Source: Elusimicrobiota bacterium
Lineage (GTDB): Bacteria; Elusimicrobiota; Elusimicrobia; UBA1565; UBA9628
NCBI GenBank assembly: GCA_016182905.1
Contig: JACPFR010000009.1
Span: forward strand, 163,382 to 227,381
Direction: 5' to 3'
Length of the DNA: 64,000 nt
The translations under genes were made by a program, and so were the position numbers. The notes below the pieces were generated by a model, which worked only from the letters and a program-made list of their open reading frames with translations, was not told the DNA's origin and did no database searches. Positions 35,357 to 41,936 of this stretch are shown here, one piece after another. The stretch's first letter is position 1. Each line of letters opens with the position of its first letter.

Positions 35357-37736
35357 CGTCGCCCTCCTTCTTGAACAGCTTCTTGGTCCACGACTCCTTG
35401 CGGCACTCCTCGAGCTTGGCCGCCAGGTCCGAGGACTCGGCCCGCGCCGAGGCCAGCCCGGTCTCCAGCTCGGCCGCGCGCCGGGCGGACTCCGCCGCCG
35501 CCGCGGACGCCGCGCGAGCGGCCGCCGCCTCGGCGTTCAAGGCCTCACGGAGCTCGGAGGCCTCGCGGTCGAGGCGGGCCTGCGCCTCCGCGACCGCGGC
35601 GTGAGCCGCGGCCTGCGCGTCGGCCCGGGCGGCCGAGACGGCCGCGTCCCGGTCCTGCGCCGCCTTCGCGACCGCCGCATCGGCCCGCTCCTTCTCCGTC
35701 TGCAGGAGCCGGTCGAACTCGACCTTCTGGGCGTGCAGGCTGCGCGTCAGTTCCGCCCGCTGCGCGGCGAGCGACTTCTCGGCCTGCTCCCGCGCGTTCT
35801 GCAGGATCTTCGCGGCCTGCGTCTCCCGGGCGAGCTGGAGGCGCGTCGCCTCCAGGGCCTCCTGGGAGCCGTGCACCTGCGCCGCCTGGGCGGTGGACAG
35901 GCGCTCGAGCTCGGTCTTCTCCGTCTCGAGCCGGCTCTTGTCCGACTCGGTCGAGGCGAGGCGGTCCTGCATGGCGCGCAGGGACGCCTGCTGGGCGCCG
36001 AGCTGCTCGCGCAGGCCCTCGAGCTGCTTCTCGAGCTCGAGCTTGTCGCGCAGCGCCGCGCCCCGGGCCTCCTCCTCCCGGGACAGGCGGCCGCTCATCT
36101 CGTCGGCGCGGCTGCGCTGCGTGATCAGCTCCGACTCCTTGGCGAGCAGGCGCTCGCCCCACGAGGCGTCCTTCTGCTGGAGCTCGCGCCGCAGGCGCGA
36201 AAGCTCCTGGTCGGCCAGGGCGCGCGCGCCGTCGGACTCGGCGGTCAGGGCCTGACGGCGCTCCGCGAGCTCGCGCTCGAGGTCCGCGCGCAGGCGCGAC
36301 TCGAGGCGCTTCTGCTCGGACTCGTTCTCGAGCCGCAGCTGGTCGGCGATCTTCGCCGCGCGCTGGTTGAGCTCGTCCTGCGCCTGGATGCGCAGGCGCG
36401 TCTTCTCGGACTCGACCATCTGCAGGGACGCCTGCGTGGCCTCGGCGCGGACCTCCTTCTCCCGCTCGACCCACTTGCGCTGGAGGACGACGAACTCGGC
36501 CTTGTACCGCTCCTGGGTCTTCTCCCAGCTCGCGGCGGCGCGGCGCAGCTCGTCGAGCTGCGCGCGGGCGGACGCGCCCTGGCGCTCGAGCGCCCCGGCG
36601 ACGGCCCGCAGGCGCTGCAACTCCGCCGTGGACTTCTCGGCGACGTCCTTGTACTTGAAGAGCTCGGCCTCGTTCTCGGCTTTCGCGCGGCGCAGGTTGG
36701 CGTCGTGCTGGGCCTCGAGGTTCTGCTTCACCGTGCCGAGGTCGCGCTGAAGGCGCTCCTGGTCGGCCATCAGGCGCTCCTCGCGCTCGCGGCTGCTCTG
36801 CCGGAGCATGGCGATGTCGCGCTCGAGGCGCTCCTGCATCAGGGCGCCCTGCTGACGCGTGAGAGTGAGGTCGGCGCGGAGCTGGATGGCCTCCTTCTCG
36901 CGGTCGGTGGCGCCCTGAAGGCGGGAGACGGCCTCCGCGCGCTCCTGCAGGACCTCGGTCAGGCGCTCCTCGAGGAGCTTCTGCGCGCCGACGGCCTTCG
37001 CCAGCTCCGTGTCCGCGCCGCGGAGCTTCTCGGCGAGGGCGCGAAGCGTGCGCACCTCGTCGTCCTTGGCGAGCGCGGTCTTCTGCCACTGCGCCTTCTC
37101 CTCGAGCCAGCGGCGCTCCATCTCCTGAAGCCGCACGGCGAAGTGCGTCTCGACCTCCTTGTCCTGCGTCTCGCGGGAGGCGAGCTGGCTCTTCAGCGTG
37201 GTCACCCACGTCTCGCGCTCCTGAGCGAGGCGCGCCTCGAGTTCCTGGGCGCGGCGCTCGAGCTTGAGCTTGCTCTCCTCGTTCTCCTGGTCGCGGCGGT
37301 CGCGGCGGAGCTTGTCCTGGAGCTCCTTGAGGGAGACCTCCACCTTGGCGGCGGTGACCGTCTCCTCCTGGCTCCTCAGCTGGATCAGCAGGGCCTTCTC
37401 GCGCTCCTCGCTGAGCTTCTTCTCGAGGGCCTCGAGCTTGTCCTCGAACTCGTCCTTCATCCGCTCGAGCTTCGCCTCGGCCTCCTTGGAGCGGTCGGGC
37501 GCGGCGGCCTGGGCCGGCGCGGCGCCGAACGAAGGCGGCGCGGGCGGAGCGCTCGTCGGAGCGCCGAACGAGGGAAGGGCGGGCATGGCGGGAAGAGCCG
37601 GCGCGCCGGACCGCGAAGGAAGCGGCGGGGGCGACGGGGGCTTTCCGGCCGCGGCGGGCAGCGGCGGAGGCATGGGCGCGCCTCCCTTGCCCGGAGGCAG
37701 GGGCGGCGGCGGCGGAAACTTGTCGTCAGGCGCCAT
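35340..37736 (-). CDS. Giant coiled-coil protein of the motor-like cluster
   Basis: 798 residues without signal peptide or membrane segment. Residues 1-85 are Pro/Ala-rich (PPPPPLPP), and about 85-790 are almost unbroken charged heptad-like sequence rich in Glu, Arg, Gln, Ala and Leu, predicting a coiled-coil rod of the order of 100 nm if extended. The last residues are basic and end DGDQAP. No family recognised; it is not FliH-sized. It has an AAGGAG site, lies 24 nt after the FliF-FliG fusion gene and overlaps flbD, so it is probably part of the same complex or a cytoplasmic scaffold. Confidence 0.75.
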   Translation of the reverse strand: MAPDDKFPPPPPLPPGKGGAPMPPPLPAAAGKPPSPPPLPSRSGAPALPAMPALPSFGAPTSAPPAPPSFGAAPAQAAAPDRSKEAEAKLERMKDEFEDKLEALEKKLSEEREKALLIQLRSQEETVTAAKVEVSLKELQDKLRRDRRDQENEESKLKLERRAQELEARLAQERETWVTTLKSQLASRETQDKEVETHFAVRLQEMERRWLEEKAQWQKTALAKDDEVRTLRALAEKLRGADTELAKAVGAQKLLEERLTEVLQERAEAVSRLQGATDREKEAIQLRADLTLTRQQGALMQERLERDIAMLRQSSREREERLMADQERLQRDLGTVKQNLEAQHDANLRRAKAENEAELFKYKDVAEKSTAELQRLRAVAGALERQGASARAQLDELRRAAASWEKTQERYKAEFVVLQRKWVEREKEVRAEATQASLQMVESEKTRLRIQAQDELNQRAAKIADQLRLENESEQKRLESRLRADLERELAERRQALTAESDGARALADQELSRLRRELQQKDASWGERLLAKESELITQRSRADEMSGRLSREEEARGAALRDKLELEKQLEGLREQLGAQQASLRAMQDRLASTESDKSRLETEKTELERLSTAQAAQVHGSQEALEATRLQLARETQAAKILQNAREQAEKSLAAQRAELTRSLHAQKVEFDRLLQTEKERADAAVAKAAQDRDAAVSAARADAQAAAHAAVAEAQARLDREASELREALNAEAAAARAASAAAAESARRAAELETGLASARAESSDLAAKLEECRKESWTKKLFKKEGDGDQAP

Positions 37737-37760
37737 GATGTTCTCTCCTTAAGATGCTCG

Positions 37761-39797
37761 TCAAGCCGAACCCTTCATCCCGTCCACCCACTGGCGCAGC
37801 CCCGGATCGGGGTTCACCAGCAGGACCTGCTCGAATTGCGCGATCGCGTCCTTGTTGCGGCCGAGCTGCACGTAGCAGTTGGCCAGGTACTGCCGTCCCT
37901 GCCACAGCGACCCGTCCTGGGCCAGCGCGTACTCGAGATACTGCGCGGCCTCCTGAAAGCGCCCGGCGTCGTGGTACTGGATGCCGGCGTCGAGATAGGG
38001 CTTGGCCGCCTCCGCCTGCGCCGGAGAGGCCGCCGGCGCCGGGGCGGGCAGGGCCGCCTGCGGCGCGGCCGCCGGAAGGCCCGCCGGTCCGCCGCCGGAG
38101 CCCAGCAAGGTCGCCACGGCCTGCTCGGCCGCGCGCGTGCGCGGCGCGTACTTCTCGCCGCTGTCGCTGGCCACCTCCTCGTGGAAGCCGGAGAAGGCGT
38201 CGCCGCGGCTCTGCCGCACGTTGACCTTGCCCCCCTTCTCGAGGACCTTGACGACGTCCATGATCTTGGAGCGCTCCTCCTCGATCTGGGCCGGGGTCAG
38301 GCCCGCCGCGTACTCGATGGACTCCTTGAGCAGGGAGGCCGCGCCCGCCGACATGTTCGACAGGAACTTGTTGACGATGTCCGGCGCCGCGCCCTGGAGG
38401 GCCTTGGCCATCGACTCGGTCTTCAGCTCGCGCACGATCGTCTGCATGTCCCGGTCCGGGAAGCCGACGACGTCCTCGAAGGTCAGGATGAACTTGCGCA
38501 CGCGCTGGTACACGTCGGGCTTCTCGTTCTTCAGGTACTCGAGGATGTTCGCGCGCGTGAGCGTGTCCGCCTCGTCGAGCATCTGGGTGAGCCGCTCCAT
38601 GCCGCCGACGACGAAATCCACCGACTCCTTCACGTCCGCGTCGATGGCCATCAGCTGCTCGCGGGTGACCTGGCGGAGCTTGAGGGACTCGATGGCGATC
38701 TTGGCCTGGAGCTCGACCGGCAGCAAAGTCAGGGTCGCGCGCGCGATCTCCGGCTTCAGGTAGCTGAGCACGACGGTGACGAGCCACGGCTCGTCCTGGC
38801 GGACGAGGAAGAGGTTGGCGAGGCGCTTGAAGTTCTCCTCGGTGATGTACGTGAACGGCTCGAACTTCTTCATGGCGTCCTCGTCCTCCTCCGGCGTCGC
38901 AGGCGGCGGCTCTGGCGGCTTGCGTCCCAGCATGATATCGAGCTCGCCCTTGGTGAGCTCTTCCAGCGTGTCGTCGTTCTCGTCCTCCCCGTCCTTGCCC
39001 TTGTCCTCGGCCTTGTTGAGCACCTCGAACTCGCCCTTCTTCGCCTCGCGCAGCGCGGCGACGTACTGCCGGAAGAACCGGCTCAGCGGCCCGAACAGGA
39101 ACCACAGGAACAGCAGGAGGAGGAGAGCATAAAGCAGGGGCAGATAGACGGACGGCTTCTTGAAGTCCTCGCGCCAGTCGACGAGCGGCGGCTTGTCGAA
39201 CTTCGTCGGCCGGAAGACGACCCGGTCCTGCGTGAGCTGGTACTGGCCCATCGCGTCGACGATCCGCTCGCGCACCTGCGACAGGCGCGCCGCGTCCTTG
39301 ACCGGGTCGAGCACGGTGTCGTCGTGGATCACGGTGACCTGCAGGCGCTTGAACACGGGCTTGACCGCGAAGCGCTCCTCCTGCACGCCCTTCATCTGCT
39401 GCGCCTGCTGAGCCTGGCTCGCCTCGGGCCGGTCCGGGCTCTCCGGGCCCTGCGTGATCGTCTTCGGCTTCGGGATGCCGGGCAGCACGAAGGTCGTCTG
39501 CATGCCGCCCTTCGGGCCGGGGGCCTTCTCCTTGTACTTCTCCGACACGCCCATGCCCGAGCGCATCGACTCCTCGCTCTCGAGCTTGACCTCCATCTCC
39601 ACGTCGACGAAGGGGGCGGCCTTGCCCTTGCCGAGGATCGGGTCGAGCACGTCGCGCTGGATCTTCGTCTCCGCGTCGGCCTTGATGTGGTTCTGCTCCT
39701 GGAGCAGGCCCAGGTTGGGCGACACGACGCCGGCCGCCGCCGGCAATGGAGCCGACGACAGCAGCGCGAGCAGCGCGGCGAGGAGAGACGCACGCAT
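37761..39797 (-). CDS. FliF (C-terminal part)-FliG-TPR fusion protein
   Basis: 678 residues. 1-22 is a cleavable signal peptide. 30-200 matches the C-terminal periplasmic part of FliF (AETKIQRDVLDPILGKGKA, VDVEMEVKLESE, SEKYKEKAPGP, KRLQVTVIHDD). 216-236 is one membrane span. 317-527 is FliG middle plus C-terminal domain: VVLSYLKPEIA, VGGMERLTQML, RKFILTFEDVVGFPDRD, IVRELKTESMAKALQGA, LSNMSAGAASLLKESIEY. 595-670 is two TPRs. The first FliF helix, RBM1/2 and FliG N-domain are missing, and the EHPQ motif reads DEPW. It would place a FliG torque ring directly on a small membrane ring. Confidence 0.85.
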   Translation of the reverse strand: MRASLLAALLALLSSAPLPAAAGVVSPNLGLLQEQNHIKADAETKIQRDVLDPILGKGKAAPFVDVEMEVKLESEESMRSGMGVSEKYKEKAPGPKGGMQTTFVLPGIPKPKTITQGPESPDRPEASQAQQAQQMKGVQEERFAVKPVFKRLQVTVIHDDTVLDPVKDAARLSQVRERIVDAMGQYQLTQDRVVFRPTKFDKPPLVDWREDFKKPSVYLPLLYALLLLLFLWFLFGPLSRFFRQYVAALREAKKGEFEVLNKAEDKGKDGEDENDDTLEELTKGELDIMLGRKPPEPPPATPEEDEDAMKKFEPFTYITEENFKRLANLFLVRQDEPWLVTVVLSYLKPEIARATLTLLPVELQAKIAIESLKLRQVTREQLMAIDADVKESVDFVVGGMERLTQMLDEADTLTRANILEYLKNEKPDVYQRVRKFILTFEDVVGFPDRDMQTIVRELKTESMAKALQGAAPDIVNKFLSNMSAGAASLLKESIEYAAGLTPAQIEEERSKIMDVVKVLEKGGKVNVRQSRGDAFSGFHEEVASDSGEKYAPRTRAAEQAVATLLGSGGGPAGLPAAAPQAALPAPAPAASPAQAEAAKPYLDAGIQYHDAGRFQEAAQYLEYALAQDGSLWQGRQYLANCYVQLGRNKDAIAQFEQVLLVNPDPGLRQWVDGMKGSA

Positions 39798-39806
39798 TCG
39801 ATGATG

Positions 39807-39835
39807 AGTGTAAGGGGGGCCTGTTACAGATTCAA
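39807..39835 (-). promoter_or_regulatory. Promoter of the FliF-FliG / Mot cluster
   Basis: Minus strand -35 TTGAAT (39830-39835), 17-nt spacer, -10 TACACT (39807-39812), 9 nt before the ATG at 39797. Confidence 0.75.
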
Positions 39836-39860
39836 GGCATAAAAACAAACGGAATTTACG

Positions 39861-40009
39861 AACGGAACGGATAAACCACAAAGACACCAAGTCACCAAGA
39901 ACGGCAACGGAAGAGAAGTTCAACGGCAAAGGCCGTATGCCGTTACCATATCTTTCGTTTTTCTTTGTGTCTTGGTGTCTTTGTGGTTCCATCCGTTTCC
40001 CGTTACTGC
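39861..40009. repeat. Large imperfect inverted repeat, AT-richer than its surroundings
   Basis: Left arm AACCACAAAGACACCAAG (39874-39891) and right arm CTTGGTGTCTTTGTGGTT (39971-39988) are perfect inverted copies; AACGGA-type sequence outside and AACGGCA/TGCCGTT inside extend the symmetry. The right end covers the last codons of the PorV-like gene (stop at 40003). It resembles a miniature inverted-repeat element and could also act as a bulky terminator before the fliFG promoter. Confidence 0.75.
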
Positions 40010-41562
40010 CGGATGGACTGGAGGAACTCGCGGACGGAGCGGTTGTTCGGATCGATCTCGAGCACGCGCTTCCAGACCGCCACCGCCTTGTCCTTCTGCT
40101 CCATCAGGAAGAACGCCGAGCCCATGATCTCGAGCGCCGTCACGTTGTTGGGCTCGAGGTCGAGGACGTCCTGGGCGCGGCGGACGGCGGCGTCGTACTT
40201 GCCGTCGTAGATGGACTGGCGGGCGTCGAAGACCTTCTGGTCGATGAACGTGAACTGCTCGGGGCCCTCGAGGCGGCGGGTCGGATCGGCGGCGCCGGCC
40301 TCCCGCTCGACCATGTTCAGCAGGCCGAGGAGCTTCTCGTCGCGGGGGTTCTTGTTGAAGGCGTAGCGCAGGGAGTTGACGGAGACCTTCAGGTCGCGGC
40401 CGTCCACGTAGGCGATGGCGCCGCGGCGGATGAAGGTCACGTACTCCTCGCCGCCGCTCGCCTGGGGCACGAAGGCGGTGACGTTGTTCAGGCGCGCGAT
40501 CATCGTCGCGACCTGCTTGTTGCCCGGAGCCGCGTCCTGGGCCTGGTTGAACTTCTGCGCCGCGAGGGCGAAGTTGCCTTCCTGGAAGGCGTCCATGCCC
40601 TGCTTGATGAAGTTCTTGACCTGCGCCGTGGAGCGGTCGCCGCGCGACTGGCCGAAGCGGAAGGTGATCGAGAACCGGGTCGACGAGCCGAGGTCGTGGA
40701 TGCCCTGCGCCACGTCCAGGGCGAAGCTCTTGAAGTTCAACCCGAACCCGAAGTCCGTTTCCTGTATCTTAGGCAGCCCGAGGAGGCCGAATCGGAAGGC
40801 GAACCAGCGCGACACCCAGTACTCGCCGCCGAAGCGCATGTCGGTGTCGCCGTTGAGCACCTTATTGACGTCGGCGGCGAGCGTCAGGCGCTCCTTGAAC
40901 AGGCGCAGGGAGTTGCCGAGCTTGATGACGACCGGCAGCTTGTCGTCGGTGTCGCCGGTGCGCATCGCGAAGACGTTCTGCATGCCGAAGCCGAGGCGGT
41001 AGGCCGAGCCCATCGTCTTCATCGCGCCGATGTCGAGCGTCTTGAAGTTGTCCGAGGACCCGCCGAGCTTGCGCGTCACCTGCTTGACGCCCATGCCGAA
41101 GCTGACGGTCTCGGTCACGCCCTTGCCCCAGGACAGTCCCATGGCCGACTGCGAGTCGGCGAAGGAGCCGCCGGACGTGATCGTCTCGGGCTCGTTGGTG
41201 TTCGGGTTGAGCTTCAGGTCCACCTGCTCGAAGCCGGGGTTGGCGAGCTGGGTCATGCTCAGAGCGAAGGTCGAGCCGCTCTTGGTGGGGTACGCCATGC
41301 TGAAGTACGTGAGCTTGGTCTGCTGGAAGAGCGTCGCCTGCATCGTGGTGACTTCTTTGCGCTGCAGCTGGGCCAGGCCGGCCGGGTTCCAGTAGGCGGC
41401 GCTCGCGTCGTCCGAGATCGCGTAGTAGGCGCCGCCCATCGCCAGGGCGCGGCCGCCGACGCCGTAGCTCAGGAAGGCGCCGGGGGTGCCGCCGGACTGG
41501 GCGGAGGCGCTCAAGACGAGGCCCATAAAAACGCAAGCGCGCGCCAAGGTCTGTACAAGCAC
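40003..41562 (-). CDS. PorV/PorQ-like outer-membrane protein with C-terminal TPR domain
   Basis: 519 residues from GTG at 41562, chosen because it gives a good signal peptide (VLVQTLARACVFMGLVLSASA); ATG at 41616 or 41526 are alternatives. Residues 30-320 are a PorV/UPF0164-like beta barrel (GVGGRALAMGGAYYAISDDA, YWNPAGLAQLQ, alternating strands, RFSITFRFG). Residues 325-510 carry TPR-like repeats (GMDAFQEGNFALAAQKFNQA, GKYDAAVRRAQDVLDLEPNN, DKAVAVWKRVLEIDPNNRS). It should sit in the outer membrane with a periplasmic TPR tail. A c-di-GMP riboswitch lies in its leader. Confidence 0.75.
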   Translation of the reverse strand: MLVQTLARACVFMGLVLSASAQSGGTPGAFLSYGVGGRALAMGGAYYAISDDASAAYWNPAGLAQLQRKEVTTMQATLFQQTKLTYFSMAYPTKSGSTFALSMTQLANPGFEQVDLKLNPNTNEPETITSGGSFADSQSAMGLSWGKGVTETVSFGMGVKQVTRKLGGSSDNFKTLDIGAMKTMGSAYRLGFGMQNVFAMRTGDTDDKLPVVIKLGNSLRLFKERLTLAADVNKVLNGDTDMRFGGEYWVSRWFAFRFGLLGLPKIQETDFGFGLNFKSFALDVAQGIHDLGSSTRFSITFRFGQSRGDRSTAQVKNFIKQGMDAFQEGNFALAAQKFNQAQDAAPGNKQVATMIARLNNVTAFVPQASGGEEYVTFIRRGAIAYVDGRDLKVSVNSLRYAFNKNPRDEKLLGLLNMVEREAGAADPTRRLEGPEQFTFIDQKVFDARQSIYDGKYDAAVRRAQDVLDLEPNNVTALEIMGSAFFLMEQKDKAVAVWKRVLEIDPNNRSVREFLQSIRQ

Positions 41563-41576
41563 CGACGCGCGCGCGC
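41527..41576 (-). terminator. Possible riboswitch expression-platform terminator
   Basis: Minus strand: GC-only arms (GCGCGCGC on each side, roughly 41566-41573 and 41537-41544) enclose a loop of about 20 nt and are followed by TTGCGTTTTT. It overlaps the proposed GTG start, so it could instead hide the start codon. Fold not computed. Confidence 0.4.
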
Positions 41577-41611
41577 AGCGCACAGGGGACCAGCCCCTCG
41601 CAATTTTAGCG

Positions 41612-41700
41612 GGCATACTATTCGGTAGCCTGACACTCCCCCAAGACCGGGAGTCATGGCTTTGCGCCCCCACCTTGCGATGGGTTTGCCGTTATCGCCT
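41612..41700 (-). promoter_or_regulatory. Cyclic di-GMP-I (GEMM-I) riboswitch aptamer
   Basis: Minus strand order matches the class: GGCAAACC (41683-41690), P2 arms CCCATC and GGTGGG capped by the GNRA loop GCAA, then GGCGCAAAGCC (41658-41668) with the ligand-stacking Ala, P3 arms TGACTCCC and GGGAGTGTCA, and CAGGCTACCG closing P1. The Gs and A that contact c-di-GMP are kept. It lies between a sigma70-type promoter and the PorV-like/TPR gene, so c-di-GMP made by the GGDEF proteins probably controls that gene. Confidence 0.75.
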
Positions 41701-41704
41701 GTTG

Positions 41705-41767
41705 GGCGCCTACGGGCACCGGACCGCCCGCTGGATCTCCAACCCCCTTGATCCAAAAACGGTCCGG
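41705..41767 (-). other. Structured 5' leader before the riboswitch
   Basis: An 8-bp perfect stem (CCGGACCG at 41760-41767 with CGGTCCGG at 41719-41726) encloses a second stem (GGATC/GATCC), and a 6-bp hairpin (GGTGCC, loop CGTA, GGCGCC; 41705-41720) follows and shares two bases with it. The two may be alternatives. No known class recognised. Confidence 0.5.
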
Positions 41768-41794
41768 AAGCGCGAAACAGGATGCTACATCAGA

Positions 41795-41822
41795 AGTGTA
41801 ACGGAATTGTTTCTTTTGTCAA
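41795..41822 (-). promoter_or_regulatory. Promoter of the riboswitch-controlled gene
   Basis: Minus strand -35 TTGACA (41817-41822), 16-nt spacer, -10 TACACT (41795-41800). The start near 41788 gives a leader of over 220 nt, in contrast to the leaderless pattern elsewhere in the window. The remaining stretch to 41936 holds the M48 gene's upstream region. Confidence 0.75.
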
Positions 41823-41924
41823 GACCCGCGAATGAGCGTACTTACTATAGGGTCCCGCCCTCCGTCGTCGAATGGCCCCCTTCTTTTAGGTCGAAGGACC
41901 CTTTTATGCCGTCATTGAGAAGCC

Positions 41925-41930
41925 TATCCT
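41925..41930 (+). promoter_or_regulatory. -10 box of the M48 protease gene
   Basis: TATCCT ends exactly 6 nt before the ATG at 41937. The -35 position is only T-rich (TTTTAT). Confidence 0.45.
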
Positions 41931-41936
41931 TCGAGG

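Noticed and set aside
37761..39797. Reading the FliF-FliG gene as an ordinary flagellar FliG
   Set aside because: The FliF-like periplasmic part, signal peptide, membrane span and C-terminal TPRs are all in one unbroken frame.
41845..41905. AGGGTCC / GGACCCT arms followed by TTTT upstream of the M48 gene, as a terminator or attenuator
   Set aside because: The loop is about 40 nt, the stem is 7 bp, and the proposed -10 box of the M48 gene lies after it, so it would not be in that transcript.
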